From Niastella sp. (GTDB lineage: Bacteria > Bacteroidota > Bacteroidia > Chitinophagales > Chitinophagaceae): a stretch of DNA of 64,000 bases. The stretch covers positions 1,178,001 through 1,242,000 of the forward strand of contig JADJVM010000008.1 in NCBI GenBank assembly GCA_016710595.1, written 5' to 3'. This document shows positions 27,648-35,756 of this stretch, piece by piece (position 1 is the first letter of the stretch; each line of letters begins with the position of its first letter). The notes under the pieces are model-generated. The model saw nothing but the letters and a program-made list of their open reading frames with translations, did not search any database and was not told the DNA's origin. A program made the position numbers and the translations under genes.

Positions 27648-28589
27648 ATGGACATATCAATCGTAATACCATTATATAATGAAGATGAATCATTACCGGA
27701 ATTAGCCGCCTGGATAAAACAGGTAGCAGATACCCATCAATATTCCTATGAGATCATTATGGTTGATGATGGCAGCCAGGACGATTCCTGGAAAGTGATC
27801 AATGAACTCCGAAATAAAAATGAACATATCAAAGGCATTAAATTTCAACGTAATTATGGTAAAAGTGCAGCATTGAATGAAGGCTTCCGGTCTGCCCAGG
27901 GCGATGTTATTATTACGATGGATGCTGATATGCAAGACAGTCCCGATGAAATTCCGGCATTATACAATATGATAAAAAATGAAGGATATGATATGGTGAG
28001 TGGCTGGAAGAAAAAAAGATACGACAATACACTTACAAAAAATATCCCCTCCAAACTTTTTAATGCAGCAGCCAGGAGAAGTTCAGGAATAAAATTACAC
28101 GACTTTAACTGTGGCCTTAAATCTTACAAAAAGAAGCTTATAAAAAGCATTGAAGTGTATGGTGAAATGCATCGCTACATTCCTATCATTGCCAAATGGG
28201 CAGGGTTTAAAAAAATTGGTGAAAAAGTAGTAGAACACAGGCCAAGAAAATATGGTGTTACCAAGTTTGGCTGGGAAAGGTTTGTAAATGGTTTCCTGGA
28301 CCTTGGCTCTATTATGTTTGTGGGAAAATTTGGCAAACGCCCCATGCACTTCTTCGGCCTATGGGGCACATTGGCATTTATGATTGGCCTTATCATCTTT
28401 CTTTGGCTTACCATCTCTAAATTTTTCTTTGACCATACGGGCCTTACTCAACGGCCACTTTTCTTTTTTGCTATCTTAGCAATGATCATGGGTACCCAAC
28501 TTTTTTTAGCCGGCTTTATTGGAGAACTTATAGCCCGCAACTCACCTGACAGAAATAATTATTTGGTAGAAACCAAAATGGGGTTATGA
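27648..28589 (+). CDS. Family 2 glycosyltransferase with C-terminal membrane anchor (DPM1/GtrB type)
   Basis: The 313-residue enzyme opens with SIVIPLYNEDESLPELAAWI and has the nucleotide-sugar site VDDGSQDDSW and a metal-binding MDADMQDSPDE, all typical of inverting GT-A family 2 enzymes. HRPRKYGVTKFG matches the polyprenyl-phosphate sugar synthase type. Two membrane helices follow (about 235-260 and 270-295). The probable reaction is transfer of a sugar from a nucleotide donor to undecaprenyl phosphate on the inner membrane. Its stop overlaps the start of the next glycosyltransferase by 4 nt (ATGA), showing tight coupling. Sugar identity cannot be read from the sequence. Confidence 0.88.
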   Translation: MDISIVIPLYNEDESLPELAAWIKQVADTHQYSYEIIMVDDGSQDDSWKVINELRNKNEHIKGIKFQRNYGKSAALNEGFRSAQGDVIITMDADMQDSPDEIPALYNMIKNEGYDMVSGWKKKRYDNTLTKNIPSKLFNAAARRSSGIKLHDFNCGLKSYKKKLIKSIEVYGEMHRYIPIIAKWAGFKKIGEKVVEHRPRKYGVTKFGWERFVNGFLDLGSIMFVGKFGKRPMHFFGLWGTLAFMIGLIIFLWLTISKFFFDHTGLTQRPLFFFAILAMIMGTQLFLAGFIGELIARNSPDRNNYLVETKMGL

Positions 28590-29707
28590 AGATCATAATC
28601 ATTGGCCCGGCACATCCCTTACGGGGCGGGGGCATGGCCACTTTTAATGAGCGGTTGGCACGGGCATTTAATGCCGAAGGACATCATACTTCTATCTGGA
28701 CTTTCTCTTTACAATACCCATCTTTTTTATTTCCCGGAAAATCGCAATACTCAACTGAACCGGCTCCCACAGATATTTCAATCCGGGTTTGTATTAATTC
28801 TATCAATCCAGTTAACTGGATAAAAGTGGGGAGGCATTTAAAAAAGGAAAAACCGGATATTATAGTTGTACGGTTTTGGTTGCCTTTTATGGGTCCTTGC
28901 TTAGGAACCCTTTTACGCATAGCCAAAAAAAATAAATTTAGTAAGGTTGTCTGCATTGCCGATAATGTGATACCACACGAAAAAAGAGTGGGCGACAATG
29001 TACTTACCCGTTATTTTATGCCCGTTCCCGATGCCTTTATTACCATGAGTAAGCAAGTGCAGGAAGATGTAAAAACATTTTCGAACAAGCCGGTAAAATT
29101 TGTACCGCATCCTCTATACGATAATTTTGGAGAAGCCATTTCAAAACATGAAGCCCGTAAAAATTTATCAATCGGTGAACAAGAATTTGTAATACTCTTC
29201 TTTGGATTCATAAGAAAATATAAGGGTCTCGATTTATTATTAGAAGCGATGCCTTCAATTGTATCGTCTATCCCCAATGTAAAATTGCTGGTAGCAGGTG
29301 AATTTTATGATGATCCTAAAAAATATGAATCCCTTATTACAACACTTGGCATTTCTTCACATATCATATTACATACTTCGTTCATTGCAAATGAACAGAT
29401 CAAAAATTATTTTTGTGCAGCCGATATTGTAGTGCAACCTTACCGTAACGCAACACAAAGTGGCGTAACCCCATTGGCATATCATTTTGAATTGCCCATG
29501 ATGGTTACTCAGGTGGGCGGCCTTGCCGATATGGTTCCCGATGGAATGGTAGGTACGGTAGCAGTGCCTACTGCCGATGATATTGCTGAAAAAATAATAA
29601 AAATGTACAAAACCGGTCCACAATCTTACATACCAGCAATACAGGAACAAAAAAAACAGTATAGTTGGCAAAAAATGGTGGATGCCATTATTGCATTAGC
29701 AAAATAG
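28586..29707 (+). CDS. Family 4 glycosyltransferase
   Basis: This 373-residue GT-B enzyme has an N-terminal glycine-rich acceptor loop (GPAHPLRGGGMATFNERLAR). The C-terminal Rossmann domain contains FFGFIRKYKGLDLLLEA, LVAGEFYDD and YRNATQSGVTPLAYHFELPM, which carries the donor-phosphate contact region (the E-x7-E position is partly replaced by Q..GVT). It is a retaining glycosyltransferase acting in the cytoplasm on a lipid-linked acceptor. Co-translation with the preceding DPM1-like enzyme and the nearby heptose genes suggest surface polysaccharide, glycolipid or protein O-glycan assembly. The donor sugar is unknown. Confidence 0.85.
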   Translation: MKIIIIGPAHPLRGGGMATFNERLARAFNAEGHHTSIWTFSLQYPSFLFPGKSQYSTEPAPTDISIRVCINSINPVNWIKVGRHLKKEKPDIIVVRFWLPFMGPCLGTLLRIAKKNKFSKVVCIADNVIPHEKRVGDNVLTRYFMPVPDAFITMSKQVQEDVKTFSNKPVKFVPHPLYDNFGEAISKHEARKNLSIGEQEFVILFFGFIRKYKGLDLLLEAMPSIVSSIPNVKLLVAGEFYDDPKKYESLITTLGISSHIILHTSFIANEQIKNYFCAADIVVQPYRNATQSGVTPLAYHFELPMMVTQVGGLADMVPDGMVGTVAVPTADDIAEKIIKMYKTGPQSYIPAIQEQKKQYSWQKMVDAIIALAK

Positions 29708-29758
29708 GATACCATGCCCTACAATTGTAACTTTACAAAATAAAATACAACAGCCCTT

Positions 29759-30343
29759 ATGATTAATACGATTAAAGATCGCATAAAAAAATCAATAGCC
29801 ACCAAGCAACGGGTGCTGGAAGATGAATCTTTACTTAAAACCATCCAGGAAATTACAGACGTAATGGTAACTGCATTCCGCAATGGCAATAAAGTATTAT
29901 TTTGTGGCAATGGCGGTAGCGCTGCTGATGCTCAGCACCTATCTGCCGAGTTTAGTGGCAGGTATTATAAAGACAGGGAGCCGCTCCCCTCCGAGGCATT
30001 GCATGTAAATGCCTCTTATCTCACAGCCGTTGCCAACGATTATAGCTTTGACGTAGTTTACTCACGCCTGGTAAATGGTTTTGGTAAAAAAGGGGATATC
30101 CTGGTGGCGCTTAGCACATCGGGCAACAGCCCCAATATTATAAATGCTTTACAAATGGCTTGTGAAAAGGAAATGATTACCGTTGGTTTTAGTGGGGAAA
30201 CGGGAGGAAAAATGAAAGCTTATTGCCATTATTTAATTAATATACCCAGTACCGATACACCCCGCATCCAGGAAAGCCATATTCTTATTGGCCATATCAT
30301 TTGTGAACTGGTAGAAGAAAAATATTTTGGTTCCGGCACATGA
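29759..30343 (+). CDS. gmhA: D-sedoheptulose-7-phosphate isomerase (GmhA)
   Basis: The 194-residue SIS-domain protein contains LFCGNGGSAADAQHLSAEFS and ALSTSGNSPNIINAL, the phosphosugar-binding loops of GmhA. ESHILIGHIICELVEE near the C-terminus supplies the usual active-site Glu/His. GmhA converts sedoheptulose 7-phosphate to D-glycero-D-manno-heptose 7-phosphate, the first step to activated heptose. Length and motif spacing are normal. A TAACTTTA box (29728-29735) may provide its own promoter in the 51-nt gap. The gene overlaps the following nucleotidyltransferase by 4 nt. Confidence 0.9.
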   Translation: MINTIKDRIKKSIATKQRVLEDESLLKTIQEITDVMVTAFRNGNKVLFCGNGGSAADAQHLSAEFSGRYYKDREPLPSEALHVNASYLTAVANDYSFDVVYSRLVNGFGKKGDILVALSTSGNSPNIINALQMACEKEMITVGFSGETGGKMKAYCHYLINIPSTDTPRIQESHILIGHIICELVEEKYFGSGT

Positions 30344-31029
30344 AAGAAGCAATAATTTTAGCAGGTGGTTATCCCGGCACACTCATGCAGGATTCAGGTA
30401 GCCTGCCAAATTTTATGCAGCTCATTAAAGGAAAACCTTTCCTGGACTACATTATTAAGTATTTAAAAAAAGAAGGTATTCAAAAAATTGTTTTTGCACT
30501 CGGTTACCAGCATCGTTTTATCCAGGAATACCTTACCCAACACGAAAATTGCACTTCCTTTGTTTTTTCAATAGAAGAAAAAAGAATGGGTACGGGAGGA
30601 GCGGTTGCACTCGCCATGAAATATTGTAATGAAGAAAACATAGCCATCCTAAATGGCGATATCTTATTTAAAGTTCCGCTGAACATACTCTTAAAATCTC
30701 ATTTAAAACACAGTGCAATTTGTACCATTGCATTAAAGCCCATGTTTGGAAGTTGTCGTTATGGGCTGGTAGAGATGGATGCACAGCTTATGATTTATAG
30801 TTTCCAGGAAAAGCAATTTTTTAAAGTAGGGCTTATCAATGGTGGAGTGTATATTTTGAATAAAAAAGAATTTTTACAACTTACACAACCCGGGCCTTTC
30901 TCCTTTGAAAGTGATTTTTTAAAAATACAAGTGGGCCATCACAAAATTTTCGGTGAAGTAAGAGAAGATTATTATATTGATGTAGAAGAAAAAAATGACA
31001 GGCAAAAAGCAGCAATTGAATTAAGCTAA
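30340..31029 (+). CDS. HddC-like sugar-phosphate nucleotidyltransferase with an altered signature
   Basis: The 229-residue protein has the nucleotidyltransferase fold (AIILAGGYPGT, GKPFLDYIIKYL, EEKRMGTGGAVALA, AILNGDILFKV). By position it should be D-glycero-alpha-D-manno-heptose-1-phosphate guanylyltransferase, adding GMP to heptose 1-phosphate. The family signature GGxGTRL...PKxM is not intact: the loop reads GGYPGTLMQDSGSLPNFM, so the conserved Arg-Leu and the Lys of PK are lost. The later Asp (NGDI) and the GxGGAVALA region are kept. It may still bind nucleotide with altered chemistry, or act as a partner subunit. It is tightly coupled to gmhA and the following phosphatase. Confidence 0.75.
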   Translation: MKEAIILAGGYPGTLMQDSGSLPNFMQLIKGKPFLDYIIKYLKKEGIQKIVFALGYQHRFIQEYLTQHENCTSFVFSIEEKRMGTGGAVALAMKYCNEENIAILNGDILFKVPLNILLKSHLKHSAICTIALKPMFGSCRYGLVEMDAQLMIYSFQEKQFFKVGLINGGVYILNKKEFLQLTQPGPFSFESDFLKIQVGHHKIFGEVREDYYIDVEEKNDRQKAAIELS

Positions 31030-31034
31030 AAATT

Positions 31035-31595
31035 ATGGCCATTTATAAAAATAAAAGATACCATAGCCTTTTCCTTGACAGGGATGGGGTAATTAATTAT
31101 GAAAAACTGGGCGATTATATTTATAACCGTAATGAGTTTAAATTTTACCCGGGGAGTTTTGAAGCTTTCCGGATATTTAATGCGCTCTTTCAACATATCA
31201 TTGTGGTTACCAACCAACGGGGAATTGGCCGTGGCCTGGTAAAAGCAGAAGCGGTGGAAGATATACATCGTTTTATGCAACATCAAATAGAAGCACATGG
31301 TGGACGCATTGATGCAATTTATTATTGCCCCGATGCTGAAACTGTAAGCAATGACAGAAAACCCAATACGGGCATGGGTTTGCAGGCATTATCAGATTTT
31401 GAAGATATTAACTTTAGCAAAAGCATCATGGTAGGCAATACAAACAGCGATATGATGTTTGGCAGGAACCTGGGTATGCAAACAATCTTTATAAGAAGTA
31501 CCCGCCCCGATGTAGATGAAGATGCCCCATCAATAGATGCAGTGTACGACTCATTATATGATTTTGCTGTGGAACTGAAGCCTGATAAGTTTTAG
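31035..31595 (+). CDS. gmhB: HAD-family phosphatase, GmhB-like (heptose 1,7-bisphosphate phosphatase)
   Basis: The 186-residue HAD-IIIA protein has motif I FLDRDGVIN, motif II VVTNQRGIGRG, a KPNTGM segment and motif IV MVGNTNSDMMFGRN, as in GmhB and histidinol phosphatases. It would remove the 7-phosphate from D-glycero-D-manno-heptose 1,7-bisphosphate. Only one cysteine (YYCPDAE) remains of the Cys/His zinc loop found in many GmhB proteins, so it belongs to the loop-poor type or acts on a related substrate. It closes the gmhA-hddC-gmhB set, 5 nt after its neighbour. The heptose kinase (hddA or hldE) is not in this window. Confidence 0.8.
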   Translation: MAIYKNKRYHSLFLDRDGVINYEKLGDYIYNRNEFKFYPGSFEAFRIFNALFQHIIVVTNQRGIGRGLVKAEAVEDIHRFMQHQIEAHGGRIDAIYYCPDAETVSNDRKPNTGMGLQALSDFEDINFSKSIMVGNTNSDMMFGRNLGMQTIFIRSTRPDVDEDAPSIDAVYDSLYDFAVELKPDKF

Positions 31596-31680
31596 TTAAA
31601 ATAAACTTGTACAAAAGGTTTATGAATCACTTACCCTTTTGTTTCTCTATTTTTATGATATATTTTTTAGAAATTAAAAC

Positions 31681-32598
31681 ATGGATATAAAAAGAATATC
31701 AATTTTTATATTGATAATTTTTGCAAGTACTTCATTACAGGCCCAGCATTTATCTCCTTCTGAAATTTCAATATTGAAAATGAAAGAAGATTCAATGCAG
31801 GCTCCTGCCATCAAAATTATTCGTGGCATCAATGCATCAGATCGTTTTAATGCAGATAGTGCATTTACCAAAACATTTGTACGGGCGCTTTCTGTTCCTA
31901 ATTCTTTTTATTATCCATTCGACTCACTAATAACCATCTCCAAACTGTATGCTCCTGATAGCAGTTTTCGCATTTTTACCTGGCAGTTGGTTATAAATGA
32001 AAACATTATTCGCCAGCATGGCGCTATACAAATGAATACACCCGATGGGGCGCTAAAACTATTCCCGCTTATTGATAAGAGCGATGTAATGAAAGATCCT
32101 GCTGACAGCATTGCTGATAACAAGGGATGGATGGGCGCTATTTATTATAAAATAATTTTAAATACCTACAACGGAAAAAAATATTACACTTTACTGGGTT
32201 ATGATGAGAATAATATACGCAGTACCCGTAAAATAATTGAGATCCTTCAATTTGAAAATAATAAACCTTTGTTTGGCGCTAATATTTTTTCTATCCCCAA
32301 TCAAAATGTTTATACCCGGAATAAGGTTCGTTATATCATGGAGTTTTCAAAAGATGCCAGCCCCACCCTCAATTACGATGATGACATGAAGACCATTGTA
32401 ATGGAACATTTAATTTCTAAAACCAATGAACCCAATAAAAAATGGACCATGGTTCCTGATGGGGATTACGAAGGTTTTATTTGGAAAAACGGATATTGGG
32501 TTTATGAAAATAAAATATTCAATGAAATTACACCCGAGGGCAAACCCCCGGTACCAGAACCATTGCAGATTCCTTCAAAAATTCCACCAAAAGAATAG
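31681..32598 (+). CDS. Secreted protein of unknown function
   Basis: The 305-residue product has a signal peptide (MDIKRISIFILIIFASTSLQAQ). The mature part has no motif I can name. It contains YYKIILNTYNGKKYYTLLGYDENNIRSTRKIIEILQFENN and a central FGANIF segment, suggesting a large beta-rich periplasmic or surface domain, and ends in a Pro-rich tail. It stands alone, 85 nt after the heptose genes and convergent with the broken yceI gene. Similar secreted proteins of this length are common in Bacteroidota without assigned function. Confidence 0.75.
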   Translation: MDIKRISIFILIIFASTSLQAQHLSPSEISILKMKEDSMQAPAIKIIRGINASDRFNADSAFTKTFVRALSVPNSFYYPFDSLITISKLYAPDSSFRIFTWQLVINENIIRQHGAIQMNTPDGALKLFPLIDKSDVMKDPADSIADNKGWMGAIYYKIILNTYNGKKYYTLLGYDENNIRSTRKIIEILQFENNKPLFGANIFSIPNQNVYTRNKVRYIMEFSKDASPTLNYDDDMKTIVMEHLISKTNEPNKKWTMVPDGDYEGFIWKNGYWVYENKIFNEITPEGKPPVPEPLQIPSKIPPKE

Positions 32599-32621
32599 TA
32601 GGATTAAGAAAATAATCTAAC

Positions 32622-33160
32622 TTATTTTGCAATTACATTCAATTCTATATTCACTTCATCACTCATGGTAGCGCTGCTTTCACCTACATGATACTGCAAA
32701 CGATCTATTGAAAAGCTACCAGAAAATAAAAAACCCGCAACAGTATTGGTAACGGTAAAGGGTATTGCAATTGCCTGTGTTACATTTTTAATAGTAAGGT
32801 TGGCATACAAAATAAAATTACCCGTTTTATTGGTAGTTGTAATTTTAGTGCTTTTAATATGAATGGTTGGGTATTTTTCTACCTCAAAAAATCCTCGCTA
32901 CGCAAATGCTTGTCCCGTCGTTCATTATCGGTATCAATAGTATTGGCATCTATCGTTACATCCATGGTACCTGCAGCCGGTAATTTGGGGTCAAAAGCAA
33001 TACTGCCCTGCAAGCCAGAGAAATCACCTCCTACTTTTATTCCAAAATTTTTAATGGTAAAATGAACCTTACTCACCGAAGCCACGGGGCTCATTGTTTT
33101 TTGTGCATACACACCCACAAATGAAAATAATAAGACGGCGATAAATAAACTATTTTTCAT
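32622..33160 (-). pseudogene. YceI-family lipid-binding protein split by a one-base frameshift
   Basis: The first 93 codons (from 33160) give a signal peptide (cut after VYAQ) and the YceI pattern VHFTIKNFGIKVGGDFSGL, FDPKLPAAGTMDVTIDANTI and RDKHLRSEDF. The frame then meets TAG at once. One extra base in the A6 run at 32886-32891 restores FFEVEKYPTIHIKSTKI, and that frame runs on to ANLTIKNVTQAIAIPFTVTN and DEVNIELNVIAK. Together the two parts make a normal YceI protein of about 180 residues that binds isoprenoid-type lipids in the periplasm. The cause may be a true mutation, a homopolymer sequencing error or transcriptional slippage. Confidence 0.8.
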
Positions 33161-33231
33161 ATTTTTCTATTAGCGGCAAAATAAATGCAAAATGAAAGAG
33201 CAACAAGGCAATCATTAAAAATTAACATTCC

Positions 33232-34281
33232 CTATTCAATCTCCTCATCTTTTTCTTTCATAATCCTTTTTTGCTTCAATACTTCTTTACGAAAGTTACG
33301 GCCTTTTTGATACGGCCAGGGCTTAATACCCATGGAAGCATTATACATACTGATGCGGAATAAAGCCTTCCAATGTTTCAAAATTTCACGGTATGCAGCG
33401 GGTAACGTATAGCCTGTATCATAAAAATGATTGGGCTCTGCACCACAACCATTAAACTCTAAAATACTAAAATTGCAGCCGGCTTTCAGGTCTTCGATGC
33501 TATTGCACATAATATCGTATCGGCCATAAAAGAAGTCGTTAATATCTTTACTTATGGCATCAAAATGAGCTAACAAACGATCATCAATATGCCTTTTTAA
33601 ATCTATAAAATGAGCGCCCCGATTGTGATTTGCCGCATGGCTTAGAGGATAATGTTGACCCGAAGGAATAATGGTATCCCAATTTTCTTTATGCTTACTA
33701 TGTAATGCGGCAATTCTTTTTTTTCCTTTTGGATGATGCATCACCAATTCGGCTAAAGTATGTTTACCATCACCGGTTACATGCAGCGGTATCTTTTGTA
33801 AGAACCCGGTGATCGTTCCTTTATCCTGCTGCGGATGCCGGATATAAAATACACTCACTTCTACGGGGTAGTGCAACATTTCCTGTACAATATAATCAAC
33901 CGGTACTTTTGAATGATAGTTTTTTAATTCTGCTGCCGTATCAATTTTTCTAAACAGAATACCCTGTTCCCCGCAAAGCGGTTTCACTACAAAAGGATAA
34001 ACTATTTGCTGTTCTTCTATTTGTTCAAAAATTTGGGCACCTTCCTCCCCCACGCTCACATAAAATGTTTTTGGAAAAAGTTTGGAAGGAAGTAAATCAT
34101 ACATTTCCTTTTTAGATTCACCTTCCATACCACCAAAAGTAATTTTTGGATTGCTGGGCGTAAAAAACCAAACATAACCGCTCCGTAGCATGTACCAGCA
34201 CCATACCGGTGCAATAGGCGCATATAAAATCTTAAATGGCCAGGATTCCCAATTCAATATTCGTGTTATGATATTACTCAA
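33232..34281 (-). CDS. ATP-grasp domain protein
   Basis: The 349-residue protein has an ATP-grasp core: FVVKPLCGEQGILFRKI (ATP-binding Lys and glycine loop), YIVQEMLHYPVEVSVFYIRH, and a metal site GRYDIMCNSIEDL ... FSILEFNGCGAEPNHFYD. Family members ligate a carboxylate to an amine or thiol through an acyl phosphate. The specific substrate is unknown. The N-terminus has a hydrophobic, aromatic stretch (APIAPVWCWYMLRSGYVWFF) that may lie on the membrane. No ATG is available upstream of residue 31. TTG at 34281 fits, with an in-frame TAA just two codons upstream, so a non-ATG start is likely. It is divergent from the Fe-S protein gene. Confidence 0.75.
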   Translation of the reverse strand: MSNIITRILNWESWPFKILYAPIAPVWCWYMLRSGYVWFFTPSNPKITFGGMEGESKKEMYDLLPSKLFPKTFYVSVGEEGAQIFEQIEEQQIVYPFVVKPLCGEQGILFRKIDTAAELKNYHSKVPVDYIVQEMLHYPVEVSVFYIRHPQQDKGTITGFLQKIPLHVTGDGKHTLAELVMHHPKGKKRIAALHSKHKENWDTIIPSGQHYPLSHAANHNRGAHFIDLKRHIDDRLLAHFDAISKDINDFFYGRYDIMCNSIEDLKAGCNFSILEFNGCGAEPNHFYDTGYTLPAAYREILKHWKALFRISMYNASMGIKPWPYQKGRNFRKEVLKQKRIMKEKDEEIE

Positions 34282-34366
34282 GAATTACAAAAATAATCGC
34301 ATTCACTTAACATCAATCACATTTTCTTACTTACTTTGCTTACAGCAGATAAAAAATTTATTATAT

Positions 34367-35143
34367 ATGCACATACCACAAATGGCTGAACTGGCTGCTA
34401 ATGGGCAACAACCCGATATCCTATTTTGGGTAGGGTGTTCAGGCAGCTTCGATCAGCGGGCACAAAAAATCACAAAAGCTTTTGCCACTATTTTAAATAA
34501 ACTTCAAATAAATTATGCCGTCCTGGGAAAAGAAGAAATGTGTAACGGCGATCCGGCACGCAGGGCAGGAAATGAATTCATGTTTCAAATGATGGCTTAT
34601 CAAAACATCCAAATTTTAAATGGATACCAAATAAAAAAAATTGTTACTGCCTGCCCTCATTGCTTTAATATTTTTAAAAATGAATACCCGGCTCTCGGTG
34701 GTTCTTACGAAATAATTCACCATGCTGTTTTCCTGCAACAATTAATTGATGAAGGAAAAATAAAAATGAAAGAAGGCGGCGAATTCAAAGGAAAAAAAAT
34801 TACTTACCACGATAGTTGTTACCTGGGCCGTGGCAATAATATATATGATGCACCCCGCAAAGTACTGGAAGCAATGGATGTTGCCCTGGTAGAAATGAAA
34901 CGTTGCAAAAGCAACGGCTTATGCTGCGGTGCCGGTGGTGCCCAAATGTTTAAAGAAGAAGAAAAAGGAAATATCCGCATCAATAGTGAACGTACTAACG
35001 AAGCAATAGAAACCGGCGCTTCTATTATTGCAACGGCATGCCCTTTTTGCATTACTATGCTGAGTGACGGGGTAAAAGGAAGTGAAAAAGAAGATATGCA
35101 AGTTCAGGACATTGCAGAATTGGTTGCTGCCTCTATGGAATAA
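34367..35143 (+). CDS. HdrB-like cysteine-rich (Fe-S)-binding protein
   Basis: I choose the ATG at 34367 (258 residues), because longer frames would overlap the divergent ATP-grasp gene. The protein has the CCG-domain signature of heterodisulfide reductase subunit B and LutA/GlpC-like proteins: ACPHCFNIFKNEYP, YHDSCYLGRGN, CKSNGLCCGAGGAQMF and TACPFCITML. The first CCG motif is degenerate (WVGCSG then EEMCNGDPARR). Such domains carry a noncubane or 4Fe-4S cluster in electron transfer to quinones or disulfides. The usual ferredoxin-type partner is not adjacent. It is followed after 12 nt by a small conserved gene, likely in the same operon. Confidence 0.85.
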   Translation: MHIPQMAELAANGQQPDILFWVGCSGSFDQRAQKITKAFATILNKLQINYAVLGKEEMCNGDPARRAGNEFMFQMMAYQNIQILNGYQIKKIVTACPHCFNIFKNEYPALGGSYEIIHHAVFLQQLIDEGKIKMKEGGEFKGKKITYHDSCYLGRGNNIYDAPRKVLEAMDVALVEMKRCKSNGLCCGAGGAQMFKEEEKGNIRINSERTNEAIETGASIIATACPFCITMLSDGVKGSEKEDMQVQDIAELVAASME

Positions 35144-35155
35144 AAAATAATAATA

Positions 35156-35659
35156 ATGATACAAACAGATATTACAGAACACTTGCCCTCCGGCTTTGCC
35201 CCTCAATCTAAGGTGTGGATTTACCAGGCAAGCCGCATGTTTTTAATTGGAGAAGCCCTGCAATTAGAACCCATGCTCCAGGATTTTATAAGCAATTGGA
35301 ATAGCCATGGCGAACCGGTAAAAGGATTCGCAAACTTGTTTTTTGGCCAGTTCCTCATTTTTATAGCAGATGAAACCGATACCCAAGTAGGTGGTTGCAG
35401 CACCGATACTTCAGTACAATTAGTAAAACAAATACAGCAAAAATTTTCGGTAGAAATGCTAAACAGGCAACTCCTGGCATTTATTATAAAAAATAAAATA
35501 GAAACACTACCATTAGCTCAATTGGATTATGCTTTAAGCAACCAGTTTATTACAGAAGATACACCCTATTTTAATAATACGGTATTAACACTTGAAGAAC
35601 TTAAAAGCCGATGGATTGTACCGGTAAAAGAAAGCTGGCTGGCGGCAAAACTAAAATAA
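35156..35659 (+). CDS. Conserved Bacteroidota protein of unknown function
   Basis: This soluble protein of 167 residues contains KVWIYQASRMFLIGEALQLE, FISNWNSHGEPV and DTQVGGCSTDTSVQLV. I recognise it as a small family widespread in Bacteroidota that databases often label 'ABC transporter ATPase'. There is no Walker A, signature or Walker B motif here, so that label is not supported. The conserved GGCSTD stretch may form a catalytic or metal site. It follows the HdrB-like gene closely and precedes miaB. Confidence 0.7.
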   Translation: MIQTDITEHLPSGFAPQSKVWIYQASRMFLIGEALQLEPMLQDFISNWNSHGEPVKGFANLFFGQFLIFIADETDTQVGGCSTDTSVQLVKQIQQKFSVEMLNRQLLAFIIKNKIETLPLAQLDYALSNQFITEDTPYFNNTVLTLEELKSRWIVPVKESWLAAKLK

Positions 35660-35726
35660 CCAGCATCATTCTTCAAAATTCTGTTACAAACGGCTGACAT
35701 CCTGTCATTATTCCGTTATAATATTC

Positions 35727-35734
35727 TATCTTTG
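35727..35734 (+). promoter_or_regulatory. Bacteroidota -7 promoter element (TATCTTTG) for miaB
   Basis: TATCTTTG matches TAnnTTTG exactly and ends 22 nt before the miaB ATG, so the leader would be short. I see no clear TTG at the -33 position. It marks miaB as a separate transcription start from the preceding gene. Confidence 0.5.
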
Positions 35735-35756
35735 CCCTCTTTATTTTTTATAGAAG

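Noticed and set aside
35156..35659. ABC transporter ATPase, the common database label for this family
   Set aside because: No Walker A, ABC signature or Walker B motif is present in the 167 residues.
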